A stretch of 39,486 nucleotides of DNA from an uncultured bacterium (GTDB lineage Bacteria; Bdellovibrionota_C; UBA2361; JANWWW01), in NCBI GenBank assembly GCA_938038205.1, contig CALHSA010000041.1:1-39486 (forward strand), in the 5' to 3' direction. Made by a program: the position numbers and the translations under genes. Positions 7,536 through 14,726 of the stretch are shown in pieces. The notes beneath the pieces were generated by a model that was given only the letters and a program-made list of their open reading frames with translations, was not told the DNA's origin and did no database searches. The first letter of the stretch is position 1, and each line of letters begins with the position of its first letter.

Positions 7536-8540
7536 TTAAGAATTAAGATTTAAGTGCTTGGTGATTTTACTTAGAAAGTCATCTACTCCAATTTTTGTTA
7601 TTGAAGATAAAAAGCAAACATCCAAATAACCCATCTTGCGGCCTTCAAGTTCAAGCTCCTGTTTTTTTGGTTCACAAAGATCAATCTTGGTAAAAACAAG
7701 AATTTTTGGTTTATTGAAAATATCCTTTGAAAACATACTTATTTCATCTTCAATTAACTTAATCGGAGAAAAATCTAACCCTGCTGGACTTTGAATTAAA
7801 GTTATATCAACTAAGTGGCATATTATTCTGACCCTAGATAAATGTTTCAGAAACTTAAAACCCAAACCTTTACCTGAGGATGCCCCTTGTATTAAACCGG
7901 GCAGATCAGCAACAACGAACGATATATCTTTGAATGTGACAATTCCCAACTCTGGGGCTAATGTCGTAAAGGGATACTCAGCAATTCTTGGTTTAGCTCG
8001 TGAAATAACTGATAAAAGTGAAGATTTACCAGCATTAGGTAAACCAACTAAACCTACATGAGCTATTACCTCTAAACTCAGCATTACCTTTTTTTCTTCA
8101 CCAGGTTTGCCTCTTGTAAACTTCAAAGGCATCCGATTCCGAGCCGATGCAAATCTAGAGTTACCTAAACCTCCTGCTCCACCCTTAGCTACCACATAAA
8201 AAGAACCATCTTCGACCAAGTCTGCTATAACCTCCTTAGTCTCAAGATCTATTATTTTTGTGCCTAGAGGAACATACAAATAAACGTTCTTTCCTTTTTT
8301 ACCAGTCTTATTGTTAGTTCCTCCTTTACCACCATTCTCAGCCACAAAATGCTTTTTATATTTAAAATCTAGCAGGGTTAATTTTCTTTTATCAGCCACT
8401 ACTACTACATCTCCTCCTTTTCCTCCATCACCACCATCCGGGCCTCCTTTAGGTTGATGTCGAGTTCTCGCAAAATGACACATGCCATCCCCGCCATTGC
8501 CACCCTTGGTATGAATCACTACTTCATCAACAAACTTCAC
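7536..8540 (-). CDS. obg: GTPase Obg (ObgE/CgtA)
   Basis: Obg is an essential large-ribosomal-subunit assembly GTPase that links growth to ppGpp levels. The glycine-rich Obg fold occupies residues 1-157 (KGGPDGGDGGKGGDVVV, then GGAGGLGNSRF). The G domain follows: G1 GLPNAGKSS (166-174), G2 region FTTLAPELG (191-199), G3 DLPGLI (212-217), G4 FTKIDL (283-288). It ends right after the G domain at 334 residues, so the C-terminal OCT domain found in Firmicutes is absent, as in many Gram-negative members. The usual neighbours rplU and rpmA are not adjacent. The start is GTG, fixed by the family N-terminus MKFVDEV. It is divergent from tilS across only 25 bases. Confidence 0.95.
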   Translation of the reverse strand: MKFVDEVVIHTKGGNGGDGMCHFARTRHQPKGGPDGGDGGKGGDVVVVADKRKLTLLDFKYKKHFVAENGGKGGTNNKTGKKGKNVYLYVPLGTKIIDLETKEVIADLVEDGSFYVVAKGGAGGLGNSRFASARNRMPLKFTRGKPGEEKKVMLSLEVIAHVGLVGLPNAGKSSLLSVISRAKPRIAEYPFTTLAPELGIVTFKDISFVVADLPGLIQGASSGKGLGFKFLKHLSRVRIICHLVDITLIQSPAGLDFSPIKLIEDEISMFSKDIFNKPKILVFTKIDLCEPKKQELELEGRKMGYLDVCFLSSITKIGVDDFLSKITKHLNLNS

Positions 8541-8548
8541 TTGAAATT

Positions 8549-8576
8549 AGTTTAGAATTTACGATATGAAAAACAA
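8549..8576 (-). promoter_or_regulatory. putative obg promoter, overlapping the tilS -10 box
   Basis: Minus strand TTGTTT (8571-8576), 16 nt, then TAAACT (8549-8554), ending 8 nt before the obg GTG. On the plus strand a TAGAAT (8553-8558) lies 7 nt before the tilS ATG. The two -10 boxes overlap by two bases, so the divergent genes would compete for polymerase. No clear -35 is seen for tilS. Confidence 0.4.
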
Positions 8577-9504
8577 AATTTTTAATTTAATCAAAGAGAC
8601 TCGTAGTGTTATAGCAGACAAATTTGTTATTGCAGCTGTTTCCGGAGGCAAAGATAGCGTATTCATGTTACATATTTTAGAGAAAGCCAAACCAAAAAAA
8701 TTAGTCGTTGCGCATTACAATCATAAATCTCGCCCAGAAAGTGATTCAGACGAGGAATTTGTTAAAAGTTTGGCAAAAATGAAAAATTTAGACTTTTTCT
8801 CAGAATCTCTAAATGAGCAACCAAAAAAAGGTGAGAGCCTTGAGGCGTTTTATCGAGAGAAGAGATATGAATTTTTAAATAAATTAAGACTTACTTTGGG
8901 TGCAGATTACATATGTGTTGCCCACTCAGCAAATGACATTATTGAAACTTTTTTGTTTAAGATGATAACGGGACGTTTTATATCAGTCCCTCAACGTCTC
9001 TCACAGGATTTAAATATTTTTAGACCATTATTCACCTGGAGAACAGATGAAATTCTAAAGGCAATCTCCTTTTTAAAACTTAAATTTGTTTCTGATCAAT
9101 CAAACTTTGATCAGAGATTTGACAGGAACTTTATCCGAGAAATAGTAAACATGATAACTGAAAGGTTTGGCCCAAAAACTATTAATAACCTTTTAGATAA
9201 AATCTTAGAAATTGAGGAAAGCCGTCTGGTCTCTAAAAACTTAGCTTATGCTTTGTTAAAAAGAATTGAACCATACAGATACGATGAGATTAAATCATGT
9301 TTAAGTGACTTAGAGCTTGATCAAGCAAAATATTATTTTTTAAATGAGTGGATGTTCCTGCTTAAAAAATTCTACTTGGGGACTACACATCTTAAACGTT
9401 TAAAAGTTTTTTTTGAAGAATCGAGGCACTCAATACAACTTCCGAGAAGAATAACCCTTAAAAAAATCGAGAAAAAATTACAATTCGAGGTTACTTGCTC
9501 ATAA
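8566..9504 (+). CDS. tilS: tRNA(Ile)-lysidine synthase
   Basis: TilS converts C34 of the CAU-anticodon tRNA-Ile to lysidine, so that it reads AUA and is charged with Ile. The PP-loop SGGKDS (26-31) binds ATP. Family landmarks follow: AHYNHKSR...SDSDEEFV (49-66), SLEAFYREKRYEF (91-103), the AHSANDIIETFL helix (119-130) and SDQSNFDQRFDRNFIR (176-191), which resembles the DxSN.d..y.RN.iR consensus. At 312 residues it has the catalytic domain and a shortened C-terminal part, compared with about 430 in E. coli. AUA codons are common in this AT-rich window, so the enzyme should be important. Confidence 0.92.
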   Translation: MKNKIFNLIKETRSVIADKFVIAAVSGGKDSVFMLHILEKAKPKKLVVAHYNHKSRPESDSDEEFVKSLAKMKNLDFFSESLNEQPKKGESLEAFYREKRYEFLNKLRLTLGADYICVAHSANDIIETFLFKMITGRFISVPQRLSQDLNIFRPLFTWRTDEILKAISFLKLKFVSDQSNFDQRFDRNFIREIVNMITERFGPKTINNLLDKILEIEESRLVSKNLAYALLKRIEPYRYDEIKSCLSDLELDQAKYYFLNEWMFLLKKFYLGTTHLKRLKVFFEESRHSIQLPRRITLKKIEKKLQFEVTCS

Positions 9505-9523
9505 ACCCTCCAGAATTTATCAT
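9495..9523 (+). promoter_or_regulatory. putative promoter of the secreted protease gene
   Basis: TTGCTC (9495-9500), 17-nt spacer, TATCAT (9518-9523), then 9 nt to the ATG at 9533. It lies over the 3' end of tilS. The geometry predicts a leaderless transcript. Confidence 0.5.
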
Positions 9524-9537
9524 TAGGGTTTAATGAG
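9498..9537. repeat. 12-bp inverted repeat enclosing the protease promoter and start codon
   Basis: CTCATAAACCCT (9498-9509) pairs with AGGGTTT-A-ATGAG (9525-9537) with a single bulged A. The 15-nt interior contains the -10 box and the right arm includes the start ATG. No T-run follows, so it is not a normal terminator for tilS. It may be an operator flanking the -10, or an RNA hairpin at the start codon if transcription begins upstream. Confidence 0.5.
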
Positions 9538-10348
9538 ACTACTATTTTACTTATTTTTATTTTTAGTAATTGGCTGTGGTGAGAACAACAATGATACCCA
9601 AGCAGCTCAGTTAAGCGGTGGATGTAAAATTACCACAATAGTAGGCGGCAAATCATGCGGCACTAGTAGGGGTCCAGTAGCTTTTTTAGTGATGTTTAAC
9701 AAACGGGGCGATGCTATTGGATTTTGCTCAGGTTCATTCATAACTAAAAACAGAATCATCACAGCAGCACACTGTGTAGATGGTTCTGCTAAAGTTAAAA
9801 TAATCTCGGGGGATTATATCTCCCACTCAGTTAGGATAATTAAGCACCCTAAGTACAAATCCAAATTTAAAAAATCTAATGAATTAGGTGTGGAGGCGCA
9901 TGATGTGGCTGTTATTTATGTTGCGAATCCCATAGACACGGAGCCATTTCCTATATTGGCATCCAGCTATGTTTCACCTAATCAGACAATAAGAGTCATG
10001 GGGTACGGGCTTTTTGATAACAAAAATTTTGATTTTTCTAGCCCTGAAAAAAATTTAAGGGGAGCAAAAATGAGAGTTTCATGGGTGGATAACTATTTCT
10101 TCTACTCCACTTATGAAGCTTCGAATGCAGCTGCTTGTATTGGTGATAGTGGTGGACCGGCAATTGGATACAATAATTTAAATATTCCTGGTATTGTAGG
10201 GATAACTCACGCTGTATACGCACCCGTTGACGAAAATGGAATCCCTATTTGTAGTGATGAAGACGTAATATCTATTTTTATTCCCTTGGCTTCACCGAAT
10301 ATTCTCAATTTTATCTTAAAACACGCTCCCGAGGCCAAGATTATTTAG
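9533..10348 (+). CDS. secreted trypsin-like (S1) serine protease, predicted lipoprotein
   Basis: The N-terminus MRLLFYLFLFLVIGC is a short lipoprotein signal with lipobox VIGC, so Cys15 should be lipidated and the enzyme anchored at a membrane facing the periplasm or surface. The chymotrypsin fold has the full catalytic triad: His80 in ITAAHC, Asp124 in EAHDVAVIYV, and Ser206 in ACIGDSGGPA. IVGGK (about 36-40) is reminiscent of the processed N-terminus IVGG of trypsins, so activation by cleavage after Thr35 is possible. Two extra Cys (31 and 42) may form a disulfide. The specificity residue cannot be assigned safely by eye. The 3' end overlaps the convergent FliI-like gene by 33 bases. Confidence 0.92.
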   Translation: MRLLFYLFLFLVIGCGENNNDTQAAQLSGGCKITTIVGGKSCGTSRGPVAFLVMFNKRGDAIGFCSGSFITKNRIITAAHCVDGSAKVKIISGDYISHSVRIIKHPKYKSKFKKSNELGVEAHDVAVIYVANPIDTEPFPILASSYVSPNQTIRVMGYGLFDNKNFDFSSPEKNLRGAKMRVSWVDNYFFYSTYEASNAAACIGDSGGPAIGYNNLNIPGIVGITHAVYAPVDENGIPICSDEDVISIFIPLASPNILNFILKHAPEAKII

Positions 10349-11599
10349 TGCCCTTTGACTAGCTTTTTTATTATAAAGTATTGAAGATACTTCCCGCAGA
10401 AACTCTAGCTTATCATCCTCTGTCCATGAAGTTTTCTGATCCTGCATTAACCATTTCATAACAACTTCCTCAACAGCTAATGCTTTTGCTAGATGAGGTG
10501 GCATTGATTGAGAGAGGTACATAAGTTCTCGATCCTGCTCCAAAGTTTTAAGATTAAGCCTAACTTCATCTAAAATTTTTTGCTCCTCAGGAGTTAAAAA
10601 TTTTCGCTCCAATCTTGATAAAGAATGAACAAGATCAAGTGCTGGGTAGACTCCTTTTTGTTGAATATTCCTACTTAAAATGATATGCCCATCAAGTAAG
10701 CTTTTAACCTCCTCGGCTAAAATATCTTGGTCATGATTTTCTGGTGTTAAAAGGGTATAGAAGGCAGTAATTGCACCTGATGATGATTTTCCAGGAACCT
10801 CGAGAAGCTTTGGTAAAGTAGTAAAAACGCTTGGAGTTAAACCTTGACGAACTGGTATCTCTCCGTTTTGTAAACCAATCTCTCTGATCGCCCTAGCTAC
10901 TCTAGTTAGCGAATCAATAACTAATAAAACATTTTTACCTTTTGACCTGTAATAATTTGCAACCTGCGTAGCTGAAATAAATGAGAAAAACCTTCTAATC
11001 GAACTCTCACTACTTATTGAAACGATTATTTTAATACTCTTACCAATACATTCCTGATTAACAAATTCTAAAAGCTCGGTAACTTCACGCCCTCTTTCAC
11101 CAATCAAACCAACTATGGCAATATCATATTCAGCATGAAGTAAAAGATATCTAATCAGAGTTGATTTACCTACTCCTGCATTTGCTATTATCACACTTCT
11201 CTGTCCTATTCCCACAGGCATAAACCAATCAATACCTTTTACACCTGTCTTAAACTGTTGAGAGATCGAAACTTTATTCTCAAAACCATTTTCAAAACAG
11301 TTTAATTTGATAGCTATTTTCCCCGTTTCTGCTCCAAATACACTGTGAAGTATTCGCTCATCATCTAACCTGAAATGCAGACTCTTAAACCTGCTTACCA
11401 CCCTTCCTGAACTCGAAACTACTTGATTATCAAAGAGTGGAGTAAGGGTGGCATACTCTCCATTAAAGCCAGTGACAACGTACTTCAAATCTGCGTTTTG
11501 AGTATCCTCTACTACATCCATATAACTAACAGGCCAAATTCTAGCTGTTGCTACCAAACCGTTGTAAGAAACTAGTTCTCCTTCAACCTCTAAACCCAT
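10316..11599 (-). CDS. FliI/SctN-type export ATPase
   Basis: The family energises protein export at the base of flagella and type III secretion systems, forming a hexamer related to F1 beta. The 427 residues show a short N-terminal beta-barrel (about 1-90), Walker A ANAGVGKST (139-147), the GLIGERGREVTE segment with the catalytic Glu (164-175), Walker B VLLVIDSLTRVARAIREI (about 214-231), RQGLTPSVFTTLPKLLEVPG (241-260) and LLDGHIILSR (291-300). These last motifs separate FliI/SctN from F1 and Rho. The P-loop differs slightly from the usual AGSGVGKS. Its gene follows the coiled-coil gene by 2 bases. No other flagellar or T3SS gene is in the window, which is unusual. I cannot tell flagellar from injectisome type by eye. 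Confidence 0.85.
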   Translation of the reverse strand: MGLEVEGELVSYNGLVATARIWPVSYMDVVEDTQNADLKYVVTGFNGEYATLTPLFDNQVVSSSGRVVSRFKSLHFRLDDERILHSVFGAETGKIAIKLNCFENGFENKVSISQQFKTGVKGIDWFMPVGIGQRSVIIANAGVGKSTLIRYLLLHAEYDIAIVGLIGERGREVTELLEFVNQECIGKSIKIIVSISSESSIRRFFSFISATQVANYYRSKGKNVLLVIDSLTRVARAIREIGLQNGEIPVRQGLTPSVFTTLPKLLEVPGKSSSGAITAFYTLLTPENHDQDILAEEVKSLLDGHIILSRNIQQKGVYPALDLVHSLSRLERKFLTPEEQKILDEVRLNLKTLEQDRELMYLSQSMPPHLAKALAVEEVVMKWLMQDQKTSWTEDDKLEFLREVSSILYNKKASQRALNNLGLGSVF

Positions 11600-11601
11600 G
11601 T

Positions 11602-12093
11602 CTAAATCACAGAATTAACGCATGAGGTTAAATCAGCTACTATGGAATAACGATACTTTAGATTTCCTGCATTCTTCTCAAATGTATAAGTAATCTTGTC
11701 TAAAAATTCCTCTCTTGCTCTCTGTAACTCCTCATTTGATAGAGAACCGGATAGGATATTACTTAGTTTTGAAAGCTTTTTATCTATTATCTGCTTTTTA
11801 CTCTCAGTATCTAAATCAGATAAAAATTCAAGTAACCCTTTTAGAGCCAAATCAAGGCTCTTTTTAAGAAGAATATCATCAAGCTCTGTTTTGACACGTA
11901 GCAGAAGCTTTTTAATCTCCTGAATCTCATTAGCGTAGTTTTGTTCCAACTGCTTAAGTTGCTGATCTAATTTTTTTTCATACCTCGATCGCAGTATATG
12001 TCTTAATTTGAAAATGCGATTAGCCAAGCGTGATCTGATGATTTTTATGTAGTTGTTAAAAACACTGCTTGAAGCTGCACAGAAAACAGCCAT
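11602..12093 (-). CDS. coiled-coil protein, possible FliH/SctL-like stator of the adjacent ATPase
   Basis: The 163-residue protein is highly charged and predicted helical, with a long heptad-like region (about 25-80: RHILRSRYEKKLDQQLKQLEQ and on) and a second helical block to about 140. In flagellar and T3SS operons fliH/sctL lies directly upstream of fliI/sctN, as this gene does with a 2-base gap, so a FliH/SctL-like peripheral stalk role is inferred from position, length and coiled-coil nature. I see no diagnostic sequence motif. A FliJ/SctO-like central stalk is an alternative, although that gene usually follows the ATPase. Start: ATG 33 bases after the holA stop. Confidence 0.55.
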   Translation of the reverse strand: MAVFCAASSSVFNNYIKIIRSRLANRIFKLRHILRSRYEKKLDQQLKQLEQNYANEIQEIKKLLLRVKTELDDILLKKSLDLALKGLLEFLSDLDTESKKQIIDKKLSKLSNILSGSLSNEELQRAREEFLDKITYTFEKNAGNLKYRYSIVADLTSCVNSVI

Positions 12094-12126
12094 CTTAAGA
12101 AATTTATCGACACTTGTCTGTTTAAG

Positions 12127-13002
12127 TTAACCTAATTTAGACAAGGTTAATAATAAAAATTCTTTATCTGAGATCGATGCAGTTTTATAATCAGCCTCTG
12201 CTTGAATAAGAGTCCTCAACGCTTCAACTAACTCATTTTCATTCCATAACTTCATGTATCCAGAAAGCTGCGATCTTAACCAGTAGGGCACTACGTTAAA
12301 ATTTCGCTTTGGACCTTCTCTTTTGAGATACAACATCGCTGAAAAATACCTACACAATCCCCAAACTATAGGAATAAAATCAAAAGTATTCTGATCTAAA
12401 TCTTTTAATATCCTTACTGGAGAACATTTACTTAACACTAAGTTAATTACGTCGTTGATTTGAGTTTGGCCTCTGCTAAAAGTTTTAACATCCGCACAAA
12501 GTCTTGCAATCTGAATTATGTTAAGAGCGTTTTCTGGCGATTCATTTTCAAGCATTGTCTTAATTTTCTCAGCCTTTGTAATCCCTAAAACCTCCTTTGC
12601 AAGCGGAATTAAATCAGTTGAAAATCTGATCTTATACTCTAGCACAGTTCCCACCGGTTTAACTGCACTTAATAGTTCTTGATTCAATTCAGAGGCGTCC
12701 ATTACAAATTTAATATCCCTCCTATCAAAAACAGATTTAAATTTCGAGAGAAGCTTTGTGTTTAAATGAAAATCAACTAAATAAAAAACCTTTTCCTGAC
12801 CAAACAGATTTTTACCTGTATTTTCGATAATCTCCTCAAACTTCTCCGAGTCAAATTCGGATTCAATTTTTTTTACCTCGAATCTTTTTTTTAGTTCAGC
12901 TATAGCAATCTTCCTTAATAAAATTAGTAAGCGAAGATTATTGGAAAAAATTAACAAGGGAAATTTAGCAGTAGCTATTTTTTGTTTGAATTCCTTAATC
13001 AT
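12127..13002 (-). CDS. holA: DNA polymerase III subunit delta
   Basis: Delta is the clamp-opening subunit of the replicative clamp loader. The 291 residues fit the family weakly but throughout. The N-terminal AAA+-like domain lacks a Walker A, as expected for delta, and includes the LFGQEKVFYLVDF segment (the L F.E+ + vv+ pattern). The C-terminal collar domain has FIPIVWGLCRYFSAMLYLK, then VPYWLRSQLSGYMKLWNENELVEALRTLIQAEADYKTASISDKEFLLL. That matches the family's V..YFV+KLL.QA..fs...L..al..L..aD...K pattern. It heads a minus-strand group with the coiled-coil and ATPase genes and shares a divergent region with tRNA-Phe. Confidence 0.78.
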   Translation of the reverse strand: MIKEFKQKIATAKFPLLIFSNNLRLLILLRKIAIAELKKRFEVKKIESEFDSEKFEEIIENTGKNLFGQEKVFYLVDFHLNTKLLSKFKSVFDRRDIKFVMDASELNQELLSAVKPVGTVLEYKIRFSTDLIPLAKEVLGITKAEKIKTMLENESPENALNIIQIARLCADVKTFSRGQTQINDVINLVLSKCSPVRILKDLDQNTFDFIPIVWGLCRYFSAMLYLKREGPKRNFNVVPYWLRSQLSGYMKLWNENELVEALRTLIQAEADYKTASISDKEFLLLTLSKLG

Positions 13003-13030
13003 TGATGTAAGGTTGTATTATACTTATAAT
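13002..13030 (+). promoter_or_regulatory. promoter of tRNA-Phe
   Basis: TTGATG (13002-13007), 17 nt, TATAAT (13025-13030). A start about 7 nt later leaves roughly 4 nt before the mature tRNA 5' end at 13041. This is one of the best promoter matches in the window. Confidence 0.65.
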
Positions 13031-13040
13031 CTAGTGACAG

Positions 13041-13113
13041 GCCCAGGTAGCTCAGTTGGTAGAGCAGTAGACTGAAAATCTACGTGTCGGCGGTTCGATT
13101 CCGTCCCTGGGCA
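13041..13113 (+). tRNA. tRNA-Phe (GAA)
   Basis: A complete 73-nt cloverleaf. The acceptor GCCCAGG pairs with CCTGGGC, with discriminator A at 13113. The D arm contains AGCTCAGTTGGTAGAGC. The anticodon stem GTAGA/TCTAC encloses loop CTGAAAA, giving anticodon GAA at 13074-13076. The T arm contains the TTCGATT loop. The 3' CCA is not encoded and must be added after transcription. Confidence 0.97.
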
Positions 13114-13125
13114 AAAGCTTTTTTG

Positions 13126-13154
13126 TTGATTAAAAGTTCTCCTCGATGTAATCT
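13126..13154 (+). promoter_or_regulatory. putative promoter of the glycine-zipper lipoprotein
   Basis: TTGATT (13126-13131), 17 nt, TAATCT (13149-13154), then 7 nt to the ATG at 13162. There is no Shine-Dalgarno sequence. Same leaderless geometry as other genes in the window. Confidence 0.5.
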
Positions 13155-13161
13155 TTTCTTG

Positions 13162-14235
13162 ATGAAGAGGTTAATTTCGATTTTTACTGTTCTACTATTA
13201 GTTGGTTGTTCAACAATTCAGCAAGCTTACGAAAATTTTAATTCCCGATCTGATACAACTAAGGGTGCGATTATAGGCGGATCTGCTGGTGCGCTAGTAG
13301 GAGCAGCTTTAGGAAGCCAAACTGGCACGCCTGTAGAGGGGATGATAGTGGGTAGTGCAATAGGCGCAGGTATAGGGTCTACTATAGGCTACGCGCTTGA
13401 TACCAAAGCTCAGAAGGTAGAGCAAACAGAGTATCAGAAGCAGGTAAAGGAGTATGAGTTACTTAGAGAGCGAGAAATCTTAGAAGGATTAGAGCACTCT
13501 CCTCGTAGGGAGAGGGTGGCAGTAGGAGATCTGTACTTTTCAAAAATCAATAGGCAGAGCTACTTTACAGACTCTTATGCCTTACAGTCAGATAAAAGTA
13601 TGGCCTCAATTTCGAAGGTGAATGAAGTTAAACCAGTTTCAGCTGAAAAACCTGACTTAACACCACTTGAACCTAAGAGGGCAGAAATGGTGGAAAATAA
13701 CCAATCTATACTTTCAATTAACCCTTATAGCTCTGATCAAAAACCTGATCAAAGCCTAAACCTTTCCAAGACTGGCTTGAAGAATGAAGAGAGAACCTCA
13801 AAACAGAGTATCTCGCAACCTCATGAAAGGAGTATGGCTGATCAAAAATCAAACACGATTGAACAGAGATCCAAGGTTGAAAAATCAAATGAGGCTCGTA
13901 GAGTTGAAGAACCCAAGCCTGAAGTGAAGACTCAAAACTTTACTCAAGCTCCGGATATGGCCTCAATCCCCTCAAGTGCTCAGGAATTGTGTCCTGAAGG
14001 AATTGAAGAGCTAAAGAAGGCAAATGAGGCAACTGAGTTATCATCGAAGCTTTTCCATACACGAAGATCTATTAGATTGTGCAATAATTTCACGCCAGGA
14101 CGACTTGCCTTAGCTAAGCTTTATATAGAATTGAAGAGGTACGAGGATGCTAGTTTCGAATTAGAGAATATCCTTAAAACTGAGCCCAATAATAAGGAAG
14201 CAAAAGAACTCTTGAATTCTATCTCCTCGAGGTAA
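13162..14235 (+). CDS. lipoprotein with glycine-zipper and C-terminal TPR-like region
   Basis: The start is set at the ATG giving MKRLISIFTVLLLVGC; an upstream in-frame start would begin inside tRNA-Phe. The signal ends in lipobox LVGC, so Cys16 should be lipidated. Residues about 33-74 (GAIIGGSAGALVGAALG, then VGSAIGAGIGSTIGYALD) form a glycine zipper of the type seen in outer-membrane lipoproteins such as SlyB/YMGG proteins, able to insert in or pack against a membrane. A long charged, Ser/Lys/Glu-rich low-complexity linker follows (about 85-285). The last 70 residues (FTPGRLALAKLYIELKRYEDASFELENILKTEPNNKEAKELL) look like one to two TPR repeats. Function is unknown; an envelope scaffold is inferred. 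Its stop overlaps the next start (TAATG). Confidence 0.85.
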   Translation: MKRLISIFTVLLLVGCSTIQQAYENFNSRSDTTKGAIIGGSAGALVGAALGSQTGTPVEGMIVGSAIGAGIGSTIGYALDTKAQKVEQTEYQKQVKEYELLREREILEGLEHSPRRERVAVGDLYFSKINRQSYFTDSYALQSDKSMASISKVNEVKPVSAEKPDLTPLEPKRAEMVENNQSILSINPYSSDQKPDQSLNLSKTGLKNEERTSKQSISQPHERSMADQKSNTIEQRSKVEKSNEARRVEEPKPEVKTQNFTQAPDMASIPSSAQELCPEGIEELKKANEATELSSKLFHTRRSIRLCNNFTPGRLALAKLYIELKRYEDASFELENILKTEPNNKEAKELLNSISSR

Positions 14236-14726
14236 TGTTGGATGAAATTTACTCGTTATCACACCAAACAAAGGTTCTTTTAATTTTTTTAAGGCATTTG
14301 GGATGTGCCTTAAACTTCATAATAGCTGCTGAGGCAAAAAAGGTATTAAAAAAGGAGAAAAAAATTCAGATTTTTTGTTTTTATCCACACTCATACGTGA
14401 ACTCGAAAACATTAGAAGATGTTTTTGGATTCCCACCTGGAGCAATTAAATTTATTCCAGATCCAGAGAAAAAATTTTACAAGCATTTCTCAGTTGGAAA
14501 GGGTAATACTTTGCAGGTCCTAAAAGGGGGATTAAAACTAATGAAACTATTTCCAAAAGTAATCAAAGTTTTACCTTGGATCTTCAAGGTTGACAAAAAA
14601 GAGTTGCACCAGTTGCCTGGATTTATTATCCTGGAGAAGGGAAAGGCAACTATATATTCACCTAAAGATATTGCAGATTTGCCAAAATTAGATCAGTTTT
14701 TATGTTTGGAAGCTGCTAATGACTGA
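14235..14726 (+). CDS. thioredoxin-fold AhpC/TSA-like protein (SelL-related, PF13911 type)
   Basis: The 163 residues follow the AhpC-TSA_2/SelL pattern: VLLIFLRHLGCALNFIIAAE (13-32, where the family has FLRHFGC.FC), a DPEKKFYKHFSVGKGN segment (about 76-91; family sDP...Y..fgl..g), a basic middle, and LPGFIILEKGKA (127-138). A single Cys24 remains. The second active-site Cys of CxxC-type members is replaced by Asn, so it would work as a one-Cys peroxiredoxin-like enzyme, or not as a reductase at all. It is translationally coupled to the upstream lipoprotein gene. The 3' end overlaps the convergent dehydrogenase gene by 34 bases. Confidence 0.7.
   Translation: MLDEIYSLSHQTKVLLIFLRHLGCALNFIIAAEAKKVLKKEKKIQIFCFYPHSYVNSKTLEDVFGFPPGAIKFIPDPEKKFYKHFSVGKGNTLQVLKGGLKLMKLFPKVIKVLPWIFKVDKKELHQLPGFIILEKGKATIYSPKDIADLPKLDQFLCLEAAND

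Noticed and set aside
11696-11923. 75-codon plus-strand Ser-rich ORF inside the coiled-coil gene
   Set aside because: A typical antisense shadow of a Glu/Leu/Lys-rich coding region; biased Ser/Arg composition and no start signals.
13084-13161. Extension of the glycine-zipper lipoprotein into tRNA-Phe
   Set aside because: The upstream codons lie in the tRNA and would mask a clear lipoprotein signal; the ATG at 13162 is preferred.
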